Assembly (NCBI RefSeq): GCF_040436345.1
Contig: NC_133238.1
Location: 11,286,150-11,350,149 of the forward strand
Length of the DNA: 64,000 nucleotides
Direction: 5' to 3'
From: Pagrus major
Taxonomy: Eukaryota > Chordata > Actinopteri > Spariformes > Sparidae
Part shown: piece by piece, positions 36,295 to 48,580 of the stretch
Layout of the letters: each line of letters begins with the position of its first letter
How positions within the stretch are numbered: position 1 is the stretch's first letter
Position numbers and translations under genes: made by a program
Notes under the pieces: generated by a model
What the model was told of the DNA's origin: nothing
The model's input: only the letters and a program-made list of their open reading frames with translations
Database searches by the model: none

Positions 36295-36800
36295 ATGTTA
36301 GCTAACGTTAAAACTTTAGGTAACTGACATTACTGGGTCAGCTTGCTTATTTTTAAAAGATCTTATCAACTTATACGAGTGTTATACTAGCATGTTAGCA
36401 TCCTGAAATTGCTATTTTTAGCTAATGTCAGCCAGAAACTGATGGCAGCTAACGTTAGCAAACTTTAGCTAGCTATTGATGTGTAATGATAGATATTGTG
36501 ATGTAATTTCGGCAACTTGCGTACTTGTCAACTTACACCGATGTTACACTAGCATGAAATTGCTTTTTTTTTTTGCTAATGTGAGCCAAAGCCAGTCAGG
36601 AGCTAATGCTAGCTAACGTTAGCAAACTTTAGATACATATTACTGTGTAACTAACAAAACTGAGTCAGTTTATTTACTTTAAAAAGTTCATACAAGTGTT
36701 ATGCTAGCATGTTAGCATCATGAAAATGCTAATTTTGCGAATGCTGGCTAATGTCAGCCAGGAGCTGATGATGGTTAGCAAACATTACATACTACTGCAC
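36295..36800. repeat. Three tandem copies of a ~160-bp unit
   Basis: The word gctaacgttagcaaactttag recurs at about 36449 and 36611, and as ggttagcaaacattac at about 36775. In step with it, tactagcatgttagcatcctgaaattgct recurs in diverged form at about 36385, 36550 and 36700, and gctaatgtcagccag at about 36422, 36573 and 36748. The period is about 160 bases. This is a diverged minisatellite-like array in the likely irs2 3'UTR. Confidence 0.75.
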
Positions 36801-38047
36801 AATAGACTACTACACTGACTTGTGCTACTATTACACAATGTTTTAGCATTTAGCATTATCCCCTAGTTATCACATAGTTGTCTTGCAGTAACTCGTTACA
36901 TTACATAATCCTCTTTAGCCAGGTCAAACTTTTTCATGCCGTCTGCAGTACAGTTATATTTTCCAGACAGCTGGTTCTCCACTGAACCTCCATGATGGTG
37001 CCAGATGTGGCTGTTGGTCTTTTTTTCCTGTAATATCTCTCTGTTGTAGAGCCCTCCTCCCCTCTGTGCTTGTCCAGCACAGCTGAAACCGGCGAGCCTT
37101 TCCCCCCCAATCACCTCAAGCCCTCGCTCGTCTCGACTGTGCCCAAACCTTGACATATTTCATTGGCTCCACCCCTCCATCGTCACCTCAACTAGACAGT
37201 TGTACCGTCAAATGATATCACAGCAGGAGCGGCCTTCATCGAGCTTAACAGCAGGCCGTAGGTTTGAAGGTAGGAGTGTGTGAGGTTTTCAGGCTCAAGT
37301 GACTAAGGAACGGTGGGAGGTACAGTGCATTCAGATGCCTGGTGTTGTGGGGTCTGAGCTGAGTTATAAAGACATGCATAACTCTTAAAAGACATTTAGA
37401 AATATATTTCTTTAAGTCCAGCGCTTTTGATTGGACAAAAAATAAACTAGGTTAGAATAAATAAGAAATTAGTAATTAAGAAAATACTTTAATATCAATA
37501 CGATAAATCAGATCTCAAGCAGCCCCACTGTACTGTACATTTCTGAAATAATAGTTTTAATGATAATTTAGGCTTTTTACTTTCCACAACAGAATAACAA
37601 TATAGAGATGTAGGTCCAAACAGACGTACCGAAATAGAATATTTATCTCTTGTTTCATAGAAAACATAAGGACAGTATACACATTAAGGCATTGGGTCGG
37701 TCTTATCAGACATTCATCTTTCAAAAATAAATAAAATATCTAATCTAAATATAGTTATATACTCAGTGTACCTTGGTGTCTTTGCTCCCTGGGCCTTTTT
37801 TATAGTAGGTTTCATTGTTCACTGACATACCGGTTGGTCGTACTCTGAAACACACACTCGCGCACACACACAGGCAGTCGTAAAACTACCCTCAAGTAAA
37901 TAAATAGTATCTGGGTGCCATTAGAGTTTTGTTATCGTCTGACTATCTTTGCTTCTGTGCTTGCGCCAAAAATTTGGGTCAGAGGAGAAATGGCCTCTGA
38001 AAGCGCAGGGAACATGAGGTGCCACATACACAACGCACACATCCGCC

Positions 38048-38049
<2 letters not shown>

Positions 38050-38078
<29 letters not shown>
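38050..38078 (+). repeat. (CA)n microsatellite
   Basis: About 14 perfect AC units in the proposed irs2 3'UTR. Confidence 0.95.
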
Positions 38079-38283
38079 CTGTCCCGCCTTCAGCAAATTC
38101 ATGACATGCATAGATGGTGACCTGCTTGTTTCCTAAGTGTGTGTATGCGTTTGTGTGCGAGCGTCGCTGAGGGTCCAGACAGTCTTTTAGGGCCACGGTG
38201 CCCAGTGGAAGGGCAAAGTTCTGTTGTTTTTTTGTCGAGCAGCAGGTCGGTGAAGACGCCAAGTAGGAGGATCGAGGAGTCCT

Positions 38284-38288
38284 TCAGT
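38284..38288 (-). CDS. irs2: Terminal irs2 coding portion: last residue and stop only
   Basis: On the minus strand, exon 2 ends AAA G|GTGAGC in phase 1. At 38289-38320 a branch-point-like CACTAAC, a long pyrimidine tract and TTTCAG precede ACTGAAGG. Joining gives GAC TGA, an Asp followed by stop. Vertebrate IRS2 proteins end in a similar way (…KE-stop in human), so the splice is supported by frame and family pattern. Without splicing, exon 2 would read into the intron as GERG-stop. Confidence 0.75.
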
Positions 38289-40090
38289 CTGAAAGAGACG
38301 ACGGGAGAGAAAAGAGGAAGTTAGTGAAGATATATAACAATTTAAGACTTTATCTAACAAACAATATTCAAACTATAAAAGCTTTTTTGTTGTGAGGCTG
38401 CAGGGAATTACAACAAAAACCCCAGTGTTTCCCACACATACACTTTACTTGGGTGGGCCGCCCAGGTATATAATATATAATCATTACATGAACAAAAACT
38501 GTAGCGTAATGTAGAAACAATTCTTGCATATGAGAAGAAACAGGTGTAAGTAGGCATACGCAAGAGCTCTTTTCATAACAGATGATTAGTTTCCTCTGTC
38601 GGATTGTAAAAAAAAGTGGGTAAACCCCAGTTTGTAGTCTTAGTATTTCCCCACAAACAACAGCAGTGCCAACAATTCAGACCTTTCAGACAGCAGACAG
38701 GAGAGCTCTTATGCTGTGTGCAGCGTGAACTCATTTACAGACTCAGATTAGGGTTGTGCTTTTGTGCCACAATAACAAGGAGACACTGTGAAAAACAGCT
38801 TGAATAACAAGAACAGTGAGTTCTGGACAGGCACGTTAAATAGGGGGGATTTGGGATGTGTGAACTTGATTGTTTTACGTGTGTTATTTGTGTTGAATGA
38901 CGATTATTTGCATGGATTTTGGTTCATTTTTTGCACAAAGAGGGTTTATAAATGTGCAGGACATCCAGCCGCAGGAGCTCGCTTTGCTCCACCTGGACCC
39001 AAACCCCGTCCTGATTCTATCACGCCGTGGTCGGATGGTGTGTGTCATTTCTTAACACACCAGCTGTTTTGCCCGGGGAGCGCTTGAAGGACGGAGGGGG
39101 TAGGCTGGGAGTGGGAGGCTGGTCTGCAGCGGTCGTAATTACATAATCTGGGATGTAGAGTGATGGGGGGTGGGGGTCTCCTGTCGCGCTGCCGTGTTGC
39201 TATGGACACACTGAGCAGGGGAGGACCAGTTAGTGGTACAGTAGCTGATGCATCTACAGAGAGATGTGGTTGCATGTGTATTGCAACAGATATTGTATGA
39301 TTTTGAGATGTTTATAAAGCAAGTGCGTGTGTGCAGGAGGGGCTGCGAGTGACAAGAAGGAAGGATTTACTTGAAGTAAGCGTGGTCAGGAAGAGGGAGG
39401 GACACTGGGTCAACTGGAAGCTTCCAGGAGGAGCAGGGGTGAAGGCTTTACGGCTGAGCAGAGACAGGGGGAAAGGGGGAGCAGGGACGCTATAGGACAA
39501 TATCCTCGCTGCGGTCATGTGTCATGAAACCACGCAAGGATTACGTGGCTGTGTTTCGGGCTGAGAGACTTCTATCAGTGTAGAGTTGATGAAACTCTTG
39601 AAAAAGACGCCGGATTACCTCAAAAATGCGCGTCGGTCAGGCTGGTTTTCTAAGTTCCTGCAAAGTTGCCAGTTTTGGAGCGGTCACCCAAAGCAAAAGC
39701 CTTGAGAAAACACTGTGTTAACTCTATTTTAGCACGACAAATATAAAAAGAGGAGGATGAAGGGTAGGTGAGAACACTCAAGGGATATAAAGTGACTGAA
39801 TCCTAAAATAACTCCACGCATCTTATATAATGTACTATCAAAACGTCAACGCTAAACTCAAATTTGCCCACACCTTGCATTACGTATTCCCCCAGCTGCT
39901 GCTCGTGGAGTAGCCACTGGCTCTCGCTCATCTACCCCTGGCCGTCTAATCTCGCCTGCAGAGGCTGTAATCTCATCTGGAGCCGTGGCTGGCTAAATGT
40001 GGGGAACGCTGGCCACGCAGTTATCTAGCAGCTAGCGCTTCTGTCTGGAACATCCCGGCCTACTTTAGCCCCCCTCCTCCCCGTGCCATG

Positions 40091-40135
<45 letters not shown>

Positions 40136-40326
40136 CACACACATACACAGCCTGGAAACTCTGACACAAGAGCCTGCGGTGTTACGTGTGCATGTTTGTT
40201 CTCTATATATCAAGTAACACGGCAATTCTGGATTTCCTGTCGCGCCTATTTGCGCCGCTTTGTTGTGTTTGCAAGATCTTGGCTTCGATGCAGGTATGAT
40301 GCGGATGTAAATAAACAATTTAACAG

Positions 40327-40367
<41 letters not shown>

Positions 40368-41345
40368 AGCCGCAGCAGCAATGGATTGGACAATCAGGCT
40401 GATGGGTAAAACCAGGTGTCACCTTTACGAGTAATTCCACAAATGCCGGAGCAAAATGGGGCGAGCAGCAAATCACAATAGAGCCACATGGGCGCCACAG
40501 AGCGACGGTGTTGGCCAAAATTCCAGTAGTGGAAAAAATGGTGTCAATGCAGCCTTTATGCAAATGTCTCAGCGAGTTAGAGCAGCAAAGAGCCAACAGA
40601 AAAAAAAGATATAATCCATTGATCTACCGATTTGGACCATAAAATGTCAGAAAATGTTAAAAAATGCTTGTTTCCTGTATCCAGGAAATTTCCTTTATCC
40701 AAGACATTCAGTTAACTATCACATAAAACAGTGTTTACTAAACTTTTAGCACTATTAGCTCTTAAAGTAAGGCAGAAGTCTAAGTAATATTGCCTTATTT
40801 TAACACATTTTTGATGCCAAAACGTCACTTTTTTAAAATTTGCATGACAGAAAATTGTGTTTTTCTTCTTAAACTATCCCACGATGCATTTATGAACCCC
40901 GTTCATTCATCCTGCGACCCATATCAGGCTTAGGAATCACTAACATAAGAGAAAAACAAGCTGGAACAAGAGAATATTTGACAGAAATGGTTCACTGATT
41001 ATCAGAATAGCTGTATTAAAAATGACTAAAAGCCTTTAAATGGTTTAGGATGTGAAAACAAATTTCCCTTTTCTCTCTGTGTGCCAACGTACACCTTGTT
41101 ATGACATCCGAACTGACTGAGCATGCTTGGAGCGAGTTAGGGATGCATGGCTGTGCAACAAGACCTCTTTCGCTCGCTGCACTAACATCGCAACAGCACA
41201 CATCACGGGAAAAGTAGATATACATAACATCTACCCAATACATCCGCCCTGCGATGACATCATCCTCAGTACTAGTGACTGAATGACGTTAAGCGGAAAC
41301 GGGATTTGAGTAGATGGACACGAACGCTTCTAATCTGGCCGATGA

Positions 41346-41382
<37 letters not shown>

Positions 41383-44300
41383 TGCTGATGGTCATACTCT
41401 GCAGCCCGTGGGTGCGGCAGATGGTGGGCTGTCATTAGCGGAGGGATAGTGAGTAGGTAATGACTTGAGAGAGAGAGATATAGTGGTATGGTATATGTTT
41501 ACATTCTAAGGGAAATGGGTGTAATAATGTGTTTGCATGTGTGTGTGAAGATGAGTCAGAGTGGCAGGTGTTTAACCCCCCATGCCACCCCTTTTCCACA
41601 CACACACACACACACTCTCACACATTTTCCCTCCAGAGAGCGGCCATCTGCCACTAGCACTCAGGAGGGACTCGGGGTGTCACAGCAGGGCTCCTCCTGT
41701 CTTTGAGGCCCCTCATGATTTTTTTAACCCTCCTTCTATCCTTCATCGTCCACCGAATACGATAAGAAAATAAAGTAGTAAATAAGCTGTACTGTAGTAA
41801 GAATCACCTCACAGTGCCACGAGGGAGCAGGAGTTGGTTGTCGCCGTCAGGTGAAGGTATTAGTCAGACGAGGAGGTGGAAACAGAGACGGCTGACTTGG
41901 CTAATCTGGGTCTGGTACAGAACATCCACCTGGCTGAGCCTCGGCTAGCCAGGGGCCGCGAGATGAGGCGGGCAGCTCAGGTTAGGGCAGAGGTAAACAC
42001 CACCTCCGAGTCACATGGGCTGGCTCGCTGACAGAACCAGATGTAAACAAACACCTGACCCCTATTGCCAGGCGACTCTAAAAAAGCAGCGGATCCAGCT
42101 GTCAAAAGCTTATGACTTCAGGGTTTTGTTGACTTGAAGCGGTGCAGTCACGTTTCTCAACAAGGGGGCTGTCACATGGGCCCGGGGGGCAAACGCTAAA
42201 TTCCAAGGGTGAGTTGGGACTGATTAGTTTTAGCCTGAGAGCCCGCAGGTCGTCGTTCCAGCCAGACTGCATTTCACTGAGAGGGTAAACTAATCAAGGC
42301 GCAGAAAGGCGTTTGTCTGGAATGAAAACCTGCAGAGTTTTGGGTCAGGGTGGCACATGGTCCGAGGGCCCAGCGTGACGTGCTGATAAAAATCAAAGCT
42401 CTCCGCTAGTGGGGCCCGGTGCCAAAACCCCCCCGTAGCGCACTCTGACCTCCTTCACCCTGCTTTGGACTGAGTGTTCAGTAAACAAGCCATCGGGTCT
42501 GCCATCCTGGGTCCCGCGCTCCCAGAATGCACCTTGGTTGAAGAGTGGGGGCCTCACCAATGAGGTTGTTTGTTGCTTTAAAAAACTCAAGCCCCTCCCC
42601 TCCTCTTTCGACTGAGCATACAAGGCTGTGCTCCATCTCCCCCTCTCTGCTTGTCTTACTTCTGCTAAGTGAACAGCCTAATGAGGCAGAAGGGCAGTGG
42701 AGTGCACGTGCCATCCTGCCCCATTATGCACGCATTCATTCGCTCTCCCACAAACAGGCAGGCAGCGCTGGAAAAACAAAACAGGCCACTCTCTCTCTGC
42801 ACATCTCCGCCTGCCAAGTGTTCACGGATGCAGGCTACGCCACTGGAAAAAAAAAAAGAAGAAAAAAGGAAAAAAACATCCCTGAGAGAGAAAAAACACC
42901 CCCGACTGTTCTGCATGCGTACGTGCTAGAGTCCACATGTATGTGCTTGAGTCTTTTTTCCCTCCCTCTCCCCCAAGTCAGTTACATTCAACTGGCTTTA
43001 TTAGCACCATAAAAATATTTGTACATGAGTAGAGGACACGTGCGAACCAGCGCACCTCGGATAAAAACAAACGAACATGCGAGCACACGTTGTGAGGAGT
43101 CATTTAGCTGCAAATCAGGACGCAGCAGAGCATCATTAACTCAGTTTGGCTGAAGAACTAAGTCACACAGTCGCATAAATTAAAGGCTTCTAGGAAAATA
43201 ATTGATTTTCAACACACGCCGTTGGTACATTCCTGTTTATTTACCAGAACGTCACTGCCTCTGCAAAGAGGTTTTGTGGCATTTCTCAGTCCTGTGTGTT
43301 AAAAATGAAACATGATATAACCTCTCTCAACACAGGGGCCTTGTGGTGAAATAAAAGCCACTTTCTATTCAAACGGCCCCGAGCCGGGGACAAAAACAGG
43401 CCCCCTCTCACAGCAACTTTTCAAACCGGCTCAGCCAGGAATGCGGACCGTGACATCCAGTTACCTGATGGCCGCATAGCAACTCGCCCACTTTGTTGTT
43501 TTCCCCCTCGTTGCTGCCTACAAGGACACAAACACATATTCACTTGTGCCGGGGCCTCACATGTCAAGCGCGCAACCCCTCCTCCCAACCTCCACCTCCT
43601 CCCACCCATCTATGTGCATGTGAGTGTGTCCAATAAAGGGCGCGGGGACAGAAAGTCAAACTTGGCTTTAATGTCAACAATCTGCTGTCCCCCGTGCGCT
43701 TTGTTTACACCGTCTGCTGTCCCACGCCGCGGCTTTATTTTGCACATCGGGATATTCTGGGACACGGTATTGATCACGGGATGGTGGGAAGAAGGGGTCT
43801 ATAGAGGTGACATTGATGTGCAACACATCCTAAAGCCTACCCAACTGAAAAACAACAACAGCCGGAAGTGCCCGCGGCTCAGTGTGACATTACAGCTGAC
43901 AGGAAGCCTTACCTATCAGCTTTGGAGCATTCCTTTGGCATTACAAGCCATACATACATTTTATAGCCTTGACAAGTATTTAATACATCCAACTTCATAT
44001 TTGCTGTATACACGTGTCTGATGTTTCATAACAAAGCTCTAGCCTCTCATTTCTCTTTTCTGTACAAACAACTTCCATTCATAATAAGCGTTGGTGGAAT
44101 CCCGATATTCTACTCGTGTATTTTTAGTATCTGCAGCCCACAACAGTAGCAGCGAGGCAGCGTCCTGCTCAGTCATGGTGCTTGTTTACTTCAGAGCTCG
44201 CAGCCTGGTCACGTTTCATAGCAGCCTCGCGCTGCGTTCACGTGTTGTGGGAAATGTTGTGATCACAAATTCGAAAACAGCAAAAGCAGGAGTGACTGAA

Positions 44301-47300
44301 GCTGAAATTGGAAGCCACTAATTTTGACACTCGAGTGCAAAAACGGCACTCTTGCTTATTTGCACAAGTTGCCACAAAAATGGTACTCATGTTACAGGAT
44401 GTGTGAGCGCTGAGAAGAAGGAGCTCAAGAGGAGCACATGAAGGCCACATCAGCACCACCTACTTTGAATTTGAATTTAGAGGAAATGCAACTTTGCCTT
44501 CATCTGTTTTTTCTCACAGTTTGAACAGTGAAACCAAACTACGTTGTTATTTTATTTTGAAAGAGCTACCTTTCACCTTCCATAAACACTTAATTCTCTC
44601 AATAAAAACAAAAACACCTGAAGGGCTGAAAGTTTACATACATTACTGAGCAGTAATACATCTGACATTAACCTCGCTCACCTTTGGCAGTGGTTGCAGC
44701 CTCCTTGAATCCCAAACAGACATATGGTGAGCTGTGTAATCCATTGATACCCCCCTTGCAGCTGCTGGTGGGTTTGAAGCCAGCCAGGTCCTCGCATTTC
44801 TCCACGTCCCTGCTGTCCAGCAGGTTCAAGGCAATGTAGTTCAGTCCGTTGGGGTAGCCGGCCGAGCTCTGCCGGTTCACAGGGCTGCCGTATTCCTCGT
44901 CAGAGCCCTCGCTGCTCCGGGACGAGATGTTTTCTACCGAGCTGTGCCTCTTCACCGTGTCCCCACGGGCGAAGGAAGGGAACACCGGGGTCACCGTTGC
45001 AGTAGAGGAGAAGGTTTCGGAGCTGTGGCGCCGACGTCCTTGTGGGTTGGCGCGAATCACCTTGGCGGAGCAGTCAGGGTCCACTGTGGAGGAAGAGGTC
45101 GCCCCGAGAAGGAACACCCCGATTGCTTCTGGGACTCCCTGATCCTCCAGAGAGAGCCGCCTCTCCCTGCTGATCTGGCTGCTAGAGAACAATATTCAAA
45201 ACATGAGAGGTTTAGTCATTATTCTCACACTGATACGCTACTAATAAAGGTTTAAAATCCAATCTAATGACTAAAATATTGCAGATATTTATGCAATGTT
45301 GAGTCATTGACACTTGAAAATTCATCTTGTTTAAGGAAATCAACCAAGGAAAGAGACTCACATCTGGATTCACATCAGTGAGTATATAAGTGCATGTTTT
45401 TTTTTTTTTCATTGAGTAAAAATGCTTCTCCTGGGGATCAATCATACATCCAGACTTGTGAAATAAATGATAATACATGATAAAAGTGACTCCCTTTATA
45501 CACAGATACACATACCTTGCTGTGTTGTGTGGAACAAGCTGTGGAGGCGAGCTTGTCATCCCAAACGTCATCTCCGTGTAGTCATTTTTCACCTCATCAC
45601 AGAGGCCCTTAGACCTCTTCTCACTCTCCAAATGGTACACTCCATTCTCCTCTGAGCAGGGGCACATTGACAACTCTGGCAGTGTGTCCAAGCGCTCAGC
45701 GGGAGTGTTAGCCTCCTTGGGTGAGTGTGAGCCCAGCTCCAGGTTGATGTAGTCTGTCAGGGAAGACCTCCCCGGGCCCCCGCCGCTGGAGCCCAGTGAT
45801 GAGGACTGGCTCTCTGTGGATACAGTGGAGGGCGGAGAGAATCTGGTGCTGCTAAAGTCAATGTTAATGTACTCCCCAGGGCTGCGGGGTTCTCCAGGAA
45901 GGGGGTGCTCGTTCATGCTGGGCAGGGTCCTCAGGGTGTCTAGGGATAGCCTGTTAGGCCTGCCCAGCCTCCCTCTGTAGGGCAGGGTCTCCGCCCGGCT
46001 GTGTCTGACTGGGGAGGGTACAGAAGGGCTCAGGGGTGAGGTTTGAGCAGCACTGGGCTGCATCACTGAGTAATAGTCTGACTCCCCCGACCTCTGTCTC
46101 AAACTCTGAGGACTCATCAACACATACTGGTTGCTCTCCTCATTCTTGGAGGCTTGAAGTTTAGCAGGGAGCGTGAGGGAGCCTGTGTGGTAAGACGGCC
46201 TCACTGATGCCGGTTCAGCAGCCAGCAGGCCCAAGTAGTAATCAGGGGGGGTCTGGAGTGGAGGTGGGTTTCCAGGTGACATGTTCATGTATTCACCGTG
46301 CCTGTCGGGGCTCTCAATGGATGATTTAGAGCCACACCACATCCTCATGTAGCCATTGTCCTCCAGAGAGCTGCTGCAGGGGGAGTTGGTCTTGTAGCCG
46401 CCGTTTGCAGTCGCCTGAGGATGCACCCTAGGGTTTACAATCTGCTTCGGCGCTGAGACGCACATGGGGCTCATGGGGACATAGTTGTCTACCTTGCCAG
46501 ACTGGGAGGCTACACCTGGCGTCATTGGCATGTAGCCATCATCTGCAAGGTTACTACTGGAGCTCCTGGATGACCCGATTTCGATGTCTCCGTAATCCTC
46601 AGGGTAGGACACTTTGGGCGAGGCGGAGTGAGAGTTCTGCCCGTGCGCCATCCTCATGAGCGTGTACTCGTCCAGGGAGGCCGAAGACAGCGGCGCCACC
46701 ACCCTCTGTTGACGTGGCGTCGTGAGGGAGTGCGTCCGCTTCCTGTATGCCTTGTCAAGCGAAAGAGCATCCCCACAAGCGCCAGATCTGCTGCCCTCCA
46801 TTATCATGTAGCCACAAGGGTCGCCAATGTCACGGGATGGAGGCGTGCTGGACAGAGAGTCCGGGGTATCGCTGCGGGTCAGGGGGAGGAATTTGGGGTC
46901 ACCTGGGCTGCAGCTGTAATCGTCACACAGCATGAAGCCGGTGTCACTGAGAGAGCCAGAGATGGAGGCGCTGCAGCTGAAAGGCCGCCTGGCTTTGTCA
47001 GGAGTGAAGGTACTCGCCCCCCCTCTGGGAGACATGCTGATGGGGCTGGAGGCAGCAGGAGGGGAGTTGGACACTGGCATGGACCGACTGTGATGCAGGT
47101 TGGAGGAGGACTCGAGCATTTTACAGGTGCGCCCACTGCTGCTGAGGGTGTGGGACCTGCCGAAGTGATTCCCAGAGTTTGGACTGGTGGGACTCCCGTT
47201 CACAGATATGGACATGGACACAGGCCGGGTCACGCTTCCATCTCCCTCACTGGCCGTTCTTATCCGACAGGAAGTGAACTTTCTCCCCGGGGACGTGGCT

Positions 47301-48196
47301 GCCATGCTATCTGTTCTGGATCTCCTCACCAGGCCCGTCTGACTTGGGGGGAGGTTGTTGAGGTTGCGTCGTGTGGGCACAGAGATGGGGTTTGTGCTGG
47401 CAGACTGGCTTTTGCTCCTCGGCCTGAACTCTGACAGCTCCTTCATGGCCTTCATGGCCTCCAGGATGGTCTCGTGGATGTTCTGCGCCACCACAGAGTC
47501 CTCCGCCTGCATCCAGAACTCTCCAGGTCCAGTCACCGCTGACCGGCCCACCTCGATGAAGAAGAAGCTGTCTGAGTGGCCACATCTCCGGATGTTCATG
47601 AGCTGTAAACTGACAGCAGCTGTTTCTGAGTTCAGTTTGACAAAGCTGATGGTTCGGCTGGACAAACACAGCCTGTACACTCCAGTGAGGTTCTTGATCT
47701 GACCCAAGCCTTTGGATTTCAAGTTGACCTGCCATACCTCCTTATAGACAGCTGTGGCAGGAGTAATGAGTCCGTAGCTGGCCTCCTCAAAGCCCACTAA
47801 AGAGGAGGTGGAAGCAGGGCTGTCGTACACTTTCCCCTCGGCTATGAGATCAGTCAACACCGTGTACCAGCTCTCCTGCTCCTGCTCGTTGTCCGCAGCC
47901 ACAGCGAAGTACTCGTCCTTGGTGTAGAGGGCGATGAGGTGCTTGTGTTTGGCGTCGGCGCGTTTGTTGACGCACAGACAGGAGTCCAAAGTTATGACCC
48001 GTTTCGCCGCGGACTTGTTCCTCCATTTCTTCTCGCTCTCGTAATACTCCAGCCGCGCAGGGCAGCGCTCGGTCGGCTCTCGGAGCACGAAAAAGCGCCT
48101 GTGTCCGTGTTTCTGCTTCCTCAGGTACCCGCACTTCTTCACACCACTCGTCCCATTAGATAACAGGTGTCCTCCCGTCGCCGGAGGACTTGCCAT
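38284..48196 (-). CDS. irs2: Insulin receptor substrate 2, complete, three coding exons, 1061 aa
   Basis: IRS2 is the cytosolic docking protein phosphorylated by insulin and IGF-1 receptors that recruits PI3-kinase p85, GRB2 and SHP2. Coding exons are 45516-48196, 44682-45181 and 38284-38288. The start is the ATG at 48194-48196, beginning MASPPATGG. Visible parts are a PH domain (about 19-120, KKCGYLRKQKHGHRRFFVLR), a PTB domain (about 152-256, VWQVNLKSKGLGQIKNLTGVY), and a long Ser/Pro-rich tail with nine YxxM sites: Tyr463, 511, 555, 572, 616, 636, 691, 709 and 873. GRB2-type YINI/YINL sites are at Tyr776 and 816. The C-terminus has NGLNYIAL (Tyr1009), aligning with the SHP2-binding region. 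The KVIRANPQGRRRHSSETFSS block is IRS2-specific in my recollection of the family. Splices are AAG|GTATGT to TAGCAG|, then AAAG|GTGAGC to TTTCAG|AC-TGA. The product is shorter than human IRS2 (1338 aa) because homopolymeric Gly/Pro/His inserts are missing. The a or b fish paralogue was not determined. Confidence 0.96.
40089..40135 (+). repeat. (CA)n microsatellite in irs2 intron 2
   Basis: About 20 CA units with a few interruptions (cacatagacac) at the right end. Confidence 0.95.
40331..40363 (+). repeat. (TG)n microsatellite in irs2 intron 2
   Basis: About 16 perfect TG units, complementary to the CA tract 200 bp to the left. Confidence 0.95.
41349..41380 (+). repeat. (AC)n microsatellite in irs2 intron 2
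   Basis: Sixteen perfect AC units. Confidence 0.95.
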
Positions 48197-48580
48197 TTCT
48201 CTTCTCGTTCAAATCCAAATATAAGGAATCTCCTTTTTTTTTTTTTTTTTAATCCAAGAGAGAAAAACAAACTCGCAGCAAAAAAAAACTTTTTTAAAAA
48301 ATACCCGTTTATTTCCCCCCCGATCTAGTCCATAGCAGACGCCGATGGTTGTGTCCGCGGCGGTAGGAGCAACAGTGCAGTGGGAGCAGACCGGGGACTC
48401 ACTGATCTGATCCTGGAGAAAAACAACATGTGACGCTGCTGCTCTAAAAACAGAATAAAACACGGAGTCATAGGGGGGCGGGCCGTGCTGCAGGGGCCGT
48501 GCCTGTCCATCACACGGCTCCGACGCTGCCTATTGGCTCGTTAAATAATTCAAGGCAGGCACGCCCCGCCCCCTCCTTTG
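48197..48580 (-). promoter_or_regulatory. irs2 5' leader and promoter
   Basis: CpG-rich DNA continues from irs2 exon 1 to about 48580. It holds two GC boxes (about 48475-48482 and 48564-48573) and an inverted CCAAT box (ATTGG on the plus strand, 48532-48536). The pattern fits a CpG-island promoter with transcription starting around 48400-48500. T-runs at 48233-48250 on the plus strand lie in the leader. Confidence 0.6.

Larger units (their letters stand above)
35171..38283 (-). other. Probable irs2 3'UTR (limits inferred)
   Basis: It follows the irs2 stop codon (38284-38286). The last strong AATAAA on the minus strand in the stretch is at 35188-35193, giving a 3'UTR of about 3.1 kb, in line with the long 3'UTRs of IRS genes. 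It includes a CA tract at about 38050-38078 and the tandem repeat at 36295-36800. An earlier poly(A) site within it is equally possible. Confidence 0.4.
38289..44681 (-). other. irs2 intron 2 (6.4 kb) with microsatellites
   Basis: Bounded by GTGAGC at 44681 and TTTCAG at 38289. It holds a CA tract at 40089-40135, a TG tract at 40331-40363, a CA tract at 41349-41380 and an A-rich tract at 42846-42873. Repeat-poor, GC-balanced stretches at about 39850-40050 and 42170-42540 could be intronic regulatory DNA; the latter includes a ZNF143-like CCCAGAATGCA at about 42521-42531. Open frames here have no domain support. Confidence 0.6.

Noticed and set aside
36896..37156. 86-codon minus-strand frame in the irs2 3' region
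   Set aside because: No recognisable domain, and it lies inside the likely 3'UTR, so it is probably chance or repeat-derived.
45212..45515. Extension of irs2 exon 1 to residue 994
   Set aside because: It reads through a good donor (AAG|GTATGT) into Tyr/Ile/His-rich intron sequence. Splicing to 45181 restores the conserved IRS2 C-terminal region.
46628..47434. 268-codon plus-strand frame within irs2
   Set aside because: It is a GC-driven antisense shadow of the irs2 coding sequence.
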